Shown here in pieces: positions 32,879-39,270 of a DNA stretch of 39,270 nucleotides. The stretch comes from Candidatus Nealsoniibacteriota bacterium (GTDB lineage Bacteria; Patescibacteriota; Minisyncoccia; Minisyncoccales; PWPS01), in the NCBI GenBank assembly GCA_003553505.1, contig PWEN01000034.1:1-39270 (forward strand), written 5' to 3'. Numbering within the stretch: the stretch's first letter is position 1; each line of letters opens with the position of its first letter. The translations under genes and the position numbers were made by a program. A model generated the notes under the pieces. It was not told the origin of the DNA and made no database searches. It saw nothing but the letters and a program-made list of their open reading frames with translations.

Positions 32879-34213
32879 ATGCAAAAAACGAAAATATTCT
32901 TTATTTTCTCGTTAATCTTCCTATTTGGAGTGGGAGTATTTGTGTATGGTCAAACGGATCTCGAGACGGAAAGAGCTGAACTAGAAGCGGAGTTGGAGCG
33001 GCTGGAAAGAGAGATAACGCGCTCAGAGAGGGACCTTACAAAGACGGAAGCGGAAAAAGAAAGTCTGCGCTATCAGATAAGTGTAATCGAGAACAGAATA
33101 AATAATCTTAATTATCAGATTGAGCGCAATAATCTCATTATACACAATCTCGGACTGGAGATAGAGGACACAGAGGAAAGTATAAGGATCACAGAAGCAA
33201 AGATAGGTGACTCAAAGGAAAAGTTGGAGGAAACGTTGCGCACCATGTATCGTGAAGACAGAAGAGATCTTCTTTTTATTTTGCTCGAGGAGGATGATAT
33301 ATCTTCCTTTTTTAGTAAGATAACCTTGCTTGAAAGACTTTCTGAGGAAACAAGCAGCGTATTGGACGAGATAAGATCGTTGAAAACTTCCTTGGAAGAA
33401 GAGAAGAAGGTTCTTTCCAGCGAAAAGAGTGAGGCGGAACGTATAGCAAGAATGCAGGAGATGCAAAGAAGAGAGGAGGCTGCCGCAAGAGCGGAGAGAG
33501 AGCAGTTGTATGAGATGACCGAAGAAGAGTATCAAGAAAAACTTGAGGAAAAGCAAAGACTTGAGGAGCAAGCAGAAGAAATAAGAAGCAGGATATTTGA
33601 GCTTACAGGTCTTCCGGAAGATGTTGATGCGCCTACATTCGAAGAGGCTTACGAGATTGCAGAGTGGGTGAGTGGATCTACAGGGGTAAGGCCTGCCTTC
33701 CTTCTTTCCATTTTGCAACAAGAGTCTGCTTTAGGAAGAAACGTAGGACAGTGTCATCTTGCTGACAAAAGTTCTGGTGCTTCTGTGCACATTGAAACGG
33801 GAAGAAGGTTCTCAAACGGAATACATCCTACAAGAGACATACCTCCCTTTTTAAAAATAACAAGTGAGTTGGGAAGGGATCCTCTTAGCACGCCTGTTTC
33901 TTGTCCTATGAGCTTTGGATATGGGGGAGCTATGGGGCCTGCGCAGTTCATTCCCTCCACGTGGCAGTCTGTGCGCTCAAGTGTGGCAAACATACTTGGA
34001 AGAGAGCCCGATCCGTGGAGTATAAGGGATTCTTTTATGGCTTCCGGAGTTCTTCTGAGTAGTTCCGGCGGGAGCTCGAAAAGTGGAGAGTGGAGCGCAG
34101 CGATGATATACTTTTCGGGAGGAACAACGAACCCTAGTTATCACTGGTACGCTAATCAAGTAATAGAAAGAGCAAATCAGTTTGAGAGAGACATAGAGAT
34201 TATGAGTCAATAA
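32879..34213 (+). CDS. coiled-coil lytic transglycosylase (peptidoglycan hydrolase)
   Basis: This 444-residue secreted protein has a signal peptide at 1-24. Long coiled coils (about 27-125 and 165-240), with the short segment MYREDRRDLLFILLEEDDIS between them, match EnvC/PcsB-type division hydrolase regulators. The C-terminal domain (about 250-440) resembles MltB-type lytic transglycosylases: catalytic Glu in ILQQESALGRN (about residue 282), the FGYGGAMGPAQFIPSTW signature, and a late WSAAMIYFSGG. In relatives the coiled coil is moved by FtsEX to switch on cell-wall cutting at division. Joining it to a transglycosylase instead of a LytM or CHAP domain suggests septal peptidoglycan cleavage. 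It begins nine bases after rplY; its 3' end overlaps prfA (opposite strand) by 14 bases. Confidence 0.87.
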   Translation: MQKTKIFFIFSLIFLFGVGVFVYGQTDLETERAELEAELERLEREITRSERDLTKTEAEKESLRYQISVIENRINNLNYQIERNNLIIHNLGLEIEDTEESIRITEAKIGDSKEKLEETLRTMYREDRRDLLFILLEEDDISSFFSKITLLERLSEETSSVLDEIRSLKTSLEEEKKVLSSEKSEAERIARMQEMQRREEAAARAEREQLYEMTEEEYQEKLEEKQRLEEQAEEIRSRIFELTGLPEDVDAPTFEEAYEIAEWVSGSTGVRPAFLLSILQQESALGRNVGQCHLADKSSGASVHIETGRRFSNGIHPTRDIPPFLKITSELGRDPLSTPVSCPMSFGYGGAMGPAQFIPSTWQSVRSSVANILGREPDPWSIRDSFMASGVLLSSSGGSSKSGEWSAAMIYFSGGTTNPSYHWYANQVIERANQFERDIEIMSQ

Positions 34214-35276
34214 CTATATCTTTATACCTTTCGTGCTCTTCTATTTCACGAATTGATCTTATTACTTCTTCCAATTCACCGTTCATTATCTCTTCAAGGT
34301 TGTACCAACTTTTCTCTATGCGGTGGTCGGTAACTCTATTTTGTGGAAAATTATAAGTACGTATTTTCTCTGAGCGGTTTGCGTTTCCTATTTGCGATCT
34401 TCTTTCGGACTCTCTTTTTTCTCTTCTCTCTTCTTGTTGCTTTTCCATTATTTTTGCTTCCAGAACAGACATGGCGTTCTCTTTGTTTTGTTGCAGACTT
34501 CTTTCTGTTTGTGATGCGACCACGATTCCAGTAGGAACGTGAGTGATACGTATAGCTGTCTCCCTTTTATTAACATACTGTCCTCCGGGTCCGGAAGCTT
34601 TGCACGTTTCCATTTTTATGTCTTGAGGGCTTATGTTAATCTTCCCTTTTTTGGGTTCTGGCAGAACAGCCACAGAGGCGGTAGAGGTGTGTACACGTCC
34701 CGCTTTTTCTGTTCCCGGAACGCGTTGCACTCTGTGTACTCCCGCTTCATAGCGCATCTCGCAATAGGGGTCACCGTTTTTCATTTTAAAGGTTACCATC
34801 TTATAACCTCCTTGTTCTGTTTTGTTGTCATCAAGTATTTTAACATTGAAGCCTTTTATTTGAGCATATCTGTTATACATATTAAACAGATCGGCGGCAA
34901 AAAGTGATGCCTCGTCTCCTCCTGCTCCTGCGCGTATCTCCATTATTGCTGATCCTTGTGCTTGATCTTCTTCTCCCTCTTCTCTTCTTGCTATCGCTCT
35001 TTTGAGCTCTTTTTCGAGCTCCTCTTTTTTCTTTTCCAACTCTTCAATCTCTTCGTTTGCCATCTTCAAAAGCTCTTCGTCTTTCTCTTCCTCTAAGACT
35101 TTTTTGTTCTCTTCCAGGCGTTTCTTTGTTTCTTCGTAGTTTTTCTTTTTTGACACAACCTCTTCCAGTTCTTTCTTTTTCTCGCCCAATGCCTCCCAAT
35201 CCTTAATATTTTCTGGATCAGAAAACTGTTTCATTATCTCGTCGTACTCCTTCTGTATTTCGTTTAGTTTGGACAT
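34200..35276 (-). CDS. prfA: peptide chain release factor 1
   Basis: This 358-residue factor terminates translation at UAA and UAG. The long N-terminal coiled-coil domain (1-100) is followed by IRAGAGGDEASLFA, the codon-recognition region RVPGTEKAGRVHTST (PGT where PAT or PVT is usual for RF1; RF2 would have SPF) and the catalytic GGQ loop in ASGPGGQYVNKRETA (Tyr follows GGQ where His is common). NYN-like RTYNFPQNRVTDHRIEKSWY is also seen. Length is normal. RF1 does not read UGA, so an RF2 encoded elsewhere is expected because many genes here end in TGA. It follows rpmE on the same strand across a bidirectional terminator. Confidence 0.95.
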   Translation of the reverse strand: MSKLNEIQKEYDEIMKQFSDPENIKDWEALGEKKKELEEVVSKKKNYEETKKRLEENKKVLEEEKDEELLKMANEEIEELEKKKEELEKELKRAIARREEGEEDQAQGSAIMEIRAGAGGDEASLFAADLFNMYNRYAQIKGFNVKILDDNKTEQGGYKMVTFKMKNGDPYCEMRYEAGVHRVQRVPGTEKAGRVHTSTASVAVLPEPKKGKINISPQDIKMETCKASGPGGQYVNKRETAIRITHVPTGIVVASQTERSLQQNKENAMSVLEAKIMEKQQEERREKRESERRSQIGNANRSEKIRTYNFPQNRVTDHRIEKSWYNLEEIMNGELEEVIRSIREIEEHERYKDIVIDS

Positions 35277-35285
35277 ATGTAAAAT

Positions 35286-35315
35286 AAAACTCCCGCTTAA
35301 TGCAAGGGAGTTTTT
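35286..35315 (-). terminator. bidirectional intrinsic terminator between rpmE and prfA
   Basis: On the - strand the stem GGGAGTTTT/AAAACTCCC (plus positions 35306-35314 and 35286-35294) spans an 11-base loop and runs into TTTTATTTTA. On the + strand the stem is followed by TTTTTCTTTTTC. It can reduce rpmE transcription into prfA, so the two genes may be expressed at different levels. Confidence 0.7.
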
Positions 35316-35324
35316 CTTTTTCTT

Positions 35325-35537
35325 CTATTTTTCTTTTTTTGCCTTTGCCACTCTTTCTTTGAACTTTTCTACACGTCCCATTGTGTCGAGTATCTTCTTT
35401 TTACCGGTATAGAATGGATGGCAAGCAGAACAAACCTCAATAGTGATAGATTCCTTGGTGGATCCTATATCAAAAACTTCTCCGCAAGCACAGGTAACTT
35501 TTGCTTTATCGTGATATTTCGGATGAATCTCTTTCAT
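35325..35537 (-). CDS. rpmE: 50S ribosomal protein L31
   Basis: This is a 70-residue L31 of the zinc-binding (C+) type. [20 protein letters not shown] and [20 protein letters not shown] give four cysteines, C16, C18, C36 and C39. The last 18 residues are a basic tail. C+ paralogues can act as zinc stores, replaced by C- copies under zinc limitation. The gene heads the - strand unit with prfA; the 64-base AT-rich gap to the divergent FAD oxidoreductase gene must hold its promoter (several TATAAT-like boxes, none with a clear -35). Confidence 0.95.
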   Translation of the reverse strand: MKEIHPKYHDKAKVTCACGEVFDIGSTKESITIEVCSACHPFYTGKKKILDTMGRVEKFKERVAKAKKEK

Positions 35538-35601
35538 GGTATTTATTATTAATTTAAATTATGCCATAATATAGCAGAAATTATTTATAAAATCAAGTAA
35601 A

Positions 35602-36768
35602 ATGAAGGATTTCGTCGTTATTGGCGGAGGGATCTCTGGTCTTGTTGCCGCCTACAGAACAACAAAAGCGGGATTTAACACCGTTCTTTTTGAGGAAGGA
35701 GGTACTTTGGGAGGGAGGTTAAAAAACTGTATAAACTTAACTAATCCCAAATTCAATCCCAAGCTGTATAAGCTTATCAAGGAATTTGATATAGAGGGTG
35801 CTGATTCTTCCTTTACCCCCGATCTCATGGGGATAGTACATGGAAAAGATGTTTTTGGCTGTGATATTCCCGGAATGTTAGCCAACCTTCCTCCTAAGGA
35901 GGGAGAGTATATGCAGAAGATCATGGGTGAAGCGATGCAGAGCACATTTGATCCTTTTAATCCCAGCGAAAATCTTCTTCGTTTACGAGAGATATCATTT
36001 GAAGATTATCTAAAGGACTGTCCTCCGGCGTTAATAGAGAAGATGATCAAGCCGATGCTTGTTTTTACTTTTTTAGAAGATATTGATATATCCAAGCTTT
36101 CCGCAGAATACTGCTTGTTTCGTATACGGTTTGAGTCAGAGGTTATAAATGAAAAAGCAAGAACACTAGAAGAGGGGAGTGTGCTTTCCAGTCTCATAGA
36201 GAGAGAAGCGTCTTCGAGTGGAATGGAAGCATGTTGTTTTACGGAAGTAGAAAAGGTGGAGAAAACAGAGTGTGGTTTTCGTGTTTATTACAACCACTTG
36301 GGATCGAGAGGAGAGGTAGATACCAAAAAAGTGATCTCTTCCATTCCTCTCAATACTGCAGAAAGAGTAATTCCCGGTCTTGATATCGGAAAAGGAGTTT
36401 TTTACAGTAGCACAAAGTGTATCTTTCTTAGTGGAGAGACCAAAAACGACTATCGTATATACATAGGATTTCCAAACAATGAAGCGAATCTCCGTGTTCT
36501 TTATCTGGGAGAGTACGAACAACACTTTTTGTATCCTTTTTATGGGGAGCAGCCCGTGGATTTCAGCATGATCTACAATGACTATAGAGTTGAAAGAGAA
36601 GAGTGGGTGAGGGAGGCGTTTCCCAGCTTTTCTCCGGGAGCAAAGGTTCCGGGAGTCAAGACGAGCATAGATGGTCTCTATCTTTGTGGAGACTTCTTTT
36701 ATTATCCATCTGTGGAAACATCCATTCATGCAGGAGAAGAGGCTGCAAGAATTGCCATGGAGGAGTAA
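35602..36768 (+). CDS. FAD-dependent amine-oxidase-like oxidoreductase
   Basis: This 388-residue protein has a Rossmann FAD motif VIGGGISGLVAAYRT (6-20), the second FAD-contact segment EEGGTLGGRLKN and the closing GLYLCGDFFYYPSVETSIHA (about 357-376). It belongs to the family that includes protoporphyrinogen oxidase, phytoene desaturase and monoamine oxidase. The substrate domain is divergent and gives no clue to substrate; no carotenoid or haem genes are nearby. No membrane segment was seen. It stands alone between rpmE and rpsB, with TATAAA (35586-35591) about ten bases before the ATG, hinting at a very short leader. Annotation beyond NAD(P)/FAD oxidoreductase is not justified. Confidence 0.82.
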   Translation: MKDFVVIGGGISGLVAAYRTTKAGFNTVLFEEGGTLGGRLKNCINLTNPKFNPKLYKLIKEFDIEGADSSFTPDLMGIVHGKDVFGCDIPGMLANLPPKEGEYMQKIMGEAMQSTFDPFNPSENLLRLREISFEDYLKDCPPALIEKMIKPMLVFTFLEDIDISKLSAEYCLFRIRFESEVINEKARTLEEGSVLSSLIEREASSSGMEACCFTEVEKVEKTECGFRVYYNHLGSRGEVDTKKVISSIPLNTAERVIPGLDIGKGVFYSSTKCIFLSGETKNDYRIYIGFPNNEANLRVLYLGEYEQHFLYPFYGEQPVDFSMIYNDYRVEREEWVREAFPSFSPGAKVPGVKTSIDGLYLCGDFFYYPSVETSIHAGEEAARIAMEE

Positions 36769-36769
36769 C

Positions 36770-36798
36770 TTGATTTATTTACTGATAGATGATATATT
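36770..36798 (+). promoter_or_regulatory. promoter of the rpsB-tsf operon
   Basis: TTGATT (36770-36775) and TATATT (36793-36798) are separated by exactly 17 bases. The expected start site, near 36805, is only about three bases before the rpsB ATG at 36808, and no Shine-Dalgarno sequence is present, so the message is probably leaderless or nearly so. Confidence 0.55.
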
Positions 36799-36807
36799 TC
36801 TCGCTAT

Positions 36808-37494
36808 ATGACTGAAAAAACTAAAAGCATGAAAGAGGAGATGGCAAGTGCCGGACTTCACTTTGGACACAAGACATCTAAACGCCATCCCAAAATGAGT
36901 CCTTATATAGAAGGAGTCAAGGGGTCTGTGCACATTATAGATCTTTTAAAAACGGAAGAGCACTTAAATGAGTGCTTGGAACAACTGAAGAGTATGTCGC
37001 ATGAAGGAAAGACTATTATGATCGTTTCCACTAAGCCACAGTTTAAGAGTATTGTGAAAGAGATGGCGGAAGAGTGTGGCATTCCTTATATTGTGAACCG
37101 TTTCGTGGGAGGAATGATAACAAACTTTGATACTGTAAAGCAGAGAATAGATTACTACAACGAGATGCTTAAGCAGCAAGAAAGCGGAGAGATAGATAAA
37201 TACACAAAACATGAAAAGATGAAGATATCAAAGGAGCTTGAAGGACTAGAAAAGAAGTTTGGAGGTGTGCGTAAGATGGAAAGAGTGCCGGATGCCGTTT
37301 TTGTAATTGATATGAACAAGGATGGCTTGGCGGTAAAAGAAGCAAAGATAAAAGGATTGAAGGTTTTTGGTATTGCTGATACGGACGCTAATCCGGAGAT
37401 GGCAGACTGTTTCGTGCCTGCAAACGATGATGCTGTTGCATCCGTGAAATATATACTTGACAAAGTAAAAGAAGTAATTAAACAACAAAAATGA
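36808..37494 (+). CDS. rpsB: 30S ribosomal protein S2
   Basis: This 228-residue S2 needed for assembly of the small subunit shows ASAGLHFGHKTSKRHPKMSP, GVHIIDL-like SVHIIDLLKTEEHL, IPYIVNRFVGGMITNF, MERVPDAVFVIDMNKDGLAV and FGIADTDANPEMADCFVPAN. An extra short Met-Lys-rich start (MTEKTKSMKEEM) is present; translation from the second Met at 36829 is conceivable. It shares ATGA with tsf, the standard rpsB-tsf pairing of bacteria. Confidence 0.97.
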   Translation: MTEKTKSMKEEMASAGLHFGHKTSKRHPKMSPYIEGVKGSVHIIDLLKTEEHLNECLEQLKSMSHEGKTIMIVSTKPQFKSIVKEMAEECGIPYIVNRFVGGMITNFDTVKQRIDYYNEMLKQQESGEIDKYTKHEKMKISKELEGLEKKFGGVRKMERVPDAVFVIDMNKDGLAVKEAKIKGLKVFGIADTDANPEMADCFVPANDDAVASVKYILDKVKEVIKQQK

Positions 37495-38069
37495 TAGAAC
37501 AAGTAAAAAAACTTCGCCAAGAAACCGGCGTTTCTCTTATGGAGTGCAGGAAGGCACTTGAGAACTCTGGAGGTGATGTCGAAAAAGCAAAAAAGTATCT
37601 TCGTGAGAAAGGGGAGGAACTTCTTGGAAAAAGAGCGGAAAAGGATGCCGGTCAGGGAGTTGTGGCAAGCTACGTGCACACTGACAGAAAATCGGGTGTG
37701 CTTCTTGATATTCGTTGTGAATCCGATTTTGTTGCTAAAGGTGATGATTTTCTTAATCTTGCACACGAGATATGTCTTCAGATAGTAGCGGCAAAGCCGC
37801 TTTATATATCGGAAGAGGATGTTCCTCAGAGCGTAAAGGATGAAGAAAAAGAAATAATCTTGAATCAGATGAAAGATGAAAAGAAGTCCCCGGAAATGAT
37901 GGAAAAGATAGTGGAAGGAAAGATGAACAAGCAACTGAAGAACATAGTTTTACTTTCTCAACCGTGGGTAAAGGATGATAGTAAATCGATAAACGATCTC
38001 ATAAACGAAGTGGTAGCAAAAATAGGGGAGAAGATAGTTGTTAACAAGTTTGAAAGATACGAGATATAA
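37491..38069 (+). CDS. tsf: elongation factor Ts
   Basis: This 192-residue exchange factor reloads EF-Tu with GTP. The N-terminal UBA-like domain carries VKKLRQETGVSLMECRKALE and AKKYLREKGEELLGKRAEKD; the core motif LDIRCESDFVAKGDDF contacts EF-Tu. One core subdomain is reduced, making it short (E. coli 283 residues), like EF-Ts of thermophiles and many Patescibacteria. The ending QPWVKDDSKSINDLINEVV is typical. It overlaps rpsB by four bases and is followed by a small membrane-protein gene. Confidence 0.96.
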   Translation: MIEQVKKLRQETGVSLMECRKALENSGGDVEKAKKYLREKGEELLGKRAEKDAGQGVVASYVHTDRKSGVLLDIRCESDFVAKGDDFLNLAHEICLQIVAAKPLYISEEDVPQSVKDEEKEIILNQMKDEKKSPEMMEKIVEGKMNKQLKNIVLLSQPWVKDDSKSINDLINEVVAKIGEKIVVNKFERYEI

Positions 38070-38071
38070 AG

Positions 38072-38341
38072 ATGTATATTGCGCTGCTACTCTCAATAGC
38101 AAGCGCCATTCTTCTTATCTTGCTTGTTTTATTGAAAATACCTGTTCTTGCCGATCTTCCTGAAAGAAAGGAGAGTGAGGTGCTTCCTAGGATCAGAAAA
38201 GCGCTCTTGTCTCTATGGGAAAAAACAAGAGAGTATTTGTCGTTGCAAACGATATTAAAAAAGGTTCTTGCACTTATCAGGAGTGTGAGCTTTAAGGCAG
38301 AAAGAGCAGTCATGAAGCTACTTTACAAAGTAAAAAAGTGA
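38072..38341 (+). CDS. small single-pass membrane protein, unknown
   Basis: This is an 89-residue protein of no recognised family. A membrane helix at about 2-24 (YIALLLSIASAILLILLVLL) precedes a basic, mostly helical tail rich in Lys and Arg that should lie in the cytoplasm and could bind nucleic acid or membrane surface. It starts two bases after tsf and ends two bases before the tRNA-Thr gene, so it probably shares the rpsB-tsf transcript. TGA is the stop. Confidence 0.65.
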   Translation: MYIALLLSIASAILLILLVLLKIPVLADLPERKESEVLPRIRKALLSLWEKTREYLSLQTILKKVLALIRSVSFKAERAVMKLLYKVKK

Positions 38342-38343
38342 AA

Positions 38344-38419
38344 GCCAGCGTAGCTCAGTGGTCAGAGCAACTGTTTTGTAAACAGTAGGTCGCCGGTTCG
38401 AGTCCGGCCGCTGGCTCCA
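38344..38419 (+). tRNA. tRNA-Thr (anticodon UGU)
   Basis: This 76-base cloverleaf has the acceptor arms GCCAGCG/CGCTGGC, a D stem GCTC/GAGC, the anticodon stem ACTGT/ACAGT with loop TTTGTAA (anticodon TGT at 38377-38379, reading ACA), the T stem GCCGG/CCGGC with TTCGAGT, discriminator T and an encoded CCA. It begins two bases after the upstream stop codon, so it is probably cut out of the rpsB-tsf transcript. Confidence 0.97.
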
Positions 38420-38447
38420 TAGATATTACTCGCATAATACCTTATTT

Positions 38448-38756
38448 ATGGACTTTAAAGAGTTGCAAAAAGGAGTTGTGGAGAATGCCATGAAATATGG
38501 TGAAAATTATAACGTAAAAATTGATGAAGATTTTGCTCTATTAAAACTGTATGAAGAAGTCGGTGAACTTGCTCAAGCGGTTTTAGTGCATCGAAAGAAG
38601 AGTCGTCCGGAAAAACATGTTTCTGAAGATGTTTCAAAAAAAGAGTTAGCGAAAGAGCTAGCCGATGTTATTGGCATGGCCATTGTTAATGCGTATCTGT
38701 TTGATATTGACTTAGAGGATGCAATCGAAAAAAAGTGGATTAATAAAAGAAAGTGA
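38448..38756 (+). CDS. MazG-like nucleotide pyrophosphohydrolase
   Basis: This 102-residue all-helical protein of the MazG/all-alpha NTP-PPase superfamily hydrolyses (d)NTPs to NMP and PPi, usually to clean the nucleotide pool. The Mg-binding pattern is intact: E36, E37 and E40 in LYEEVGELAQAV, then E70 and D73 in AKELADVIGMAIVNA. It is a single short domain, as in small MazG-like proteins. It lies between tRNA-Thr and the rRNA promoter, without an obvious promoter of its own in the 28-base gap after the tRNA. Preferred nucleotide is unknown. Confidence 0.85.
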   Translation: MDFKELQKGVVENAMKYGENYNVKIDEDFALLKLYEEVGELAQAVLVHRKKSRPEKHVSEDVSKKELAKELADVIGMAIVNAYLFDIDLEDAIEKKWINKRK

Positions 38757-38772
38757 TCGTGTTGCGGGATAC

Positions 38773-38800
38773 TTGACAAAAAAAATAAGATGAGTAGAAT
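38773..38800 (+). promoter_or_regulatory. rRNA operon promoter
   Basis: A perfect TTGACA (38773-38778) and TAGAAT (38795-38800) have a 16-base A-rich spacer. Transcription should start near 38807, giving about 60 bases of leader before the 16S gene. No boxA-like antitermination sequence was recognised in the leader. Confidence 0.75.
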
Positions 38801-38849
38801 TACGTGCAGCACATTACAAAAATAGTCCTAGAGTAAGAGCCAGTTTTTT

Positions 38850-38867
38850 AAAGTTGCTTCGAACTTT

Positions 38868-38871
<4 letters not shown>
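38850..38871 (+). terminator. terminator-like hairpin directly before 16S rRNA
   Basis: AAAGTT (38850-38855) and AACTTT (38862-38867) pair around GCTTCG and run into a T7 tract (38865-38871) that ends at the expected 5' end of 16S rRNA. It has the form of a weak intrinsic terminator but could instead be a processing or leader structure. Confidence 0.4.

Positions 38872-39270
<399 letters not shown>

Noticed and set aside
34200-35276. Release factor 2 or a ribosome-rescue factor
   Set aside because: The codon-recognition segment is PGT-like rather than SPF, and a full N-terminal domain and normal length are present, which fits RF1.
37155-37934. Open frame on the - strand (259 codons) across rpsB and tsf
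   Set aside because: It spans two certain genes on the other strand, and its Phe/Ser-rich product has no recognisable domain.

Overview
The window looks like part of the small, gene-dense chromosome of a Candidate Phyla Radiation bacterium (Patescibacteria, most likely of the Parcubacteria type). The 16S rRNA gene that begins at the right end has the Parcubacteria-like opening of helix 6 and the CAGTCGAGAATC variant. Genes are packed with 1, 4 or 8 base overlaps, Shine-Dalgarno sequences are mostly weak or absent, and EF-Ts and enolase are short. A type IV pilus machine is present without PilQ or PilP, as expected for a cell without a classical outer membrane. The standard code applies: TGA ends many genes, often inside ATGA overlaps. 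The taxonomic call is inference from sequence reading only.

Left part (1-11.2 kb, + strand): a surface and pilus region. It holds a membrane-anchored beta-sandwich protein, a secreted PKD-domain protein, a small anchored protein and a giant 1399-residue modular secreted protein. These are followed by a minimal prepilin peptidase (pilD) and four overlapping prepilin genes in the FimT, PilV, PilW, PilX order known from minor-pilin operons. A solitary lipoprotein gene with its own strong promoter and an 18-base palindrome follows. The assembly machine (pilM, pilN, pilO, a small membrane gene, pilB, pilC) lies on the - strand (17.3-11.7 kb) and converges on it. I infer that the secreted giant proteins are cargo or tip components of this pilus, taking the place of PilY1.

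Middle part (17.4-34.2 kb, + strand): one long run of closely packed genes. It starts with ftsZ and a degenerate nucleotidyltransferase-like gene, then nnrD and a thioredoxin-reductase-like flavoprotein with a broken CxxC. Central carbon genes follow: eno, gpmI, a glutaredoxin, gap, acetyl-CoA synthetase, family II pyrophosphatase, PEP synthase, a PfkB sugar kinase interrupted by an in-frame TGA, class II aldolase and ferredoxin. The run closes with ribosomal protein L25 and a coiled-coil lytic transglycosylase. Together these form lower glycolysis/gluconeogenesis plus an acetate node whose AMP and PPi are handled by neighbouring genes.

Right part (34.2-39.3 kb): prfA and rpmE on the - strand, then on the + strand an FAD oxidoreductase, rpsB-tsf, a small membrane protein, tRNA-Thr(UGU), a MazG-like pyrophosphohydrolase and the 5' part of the 16S rRNA gene behind a clear promoter and a terminator-like hairpin. 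No CRISPR array, insertion sequence or phage gene was seen. No gap between genes exceeds about 180 bases.
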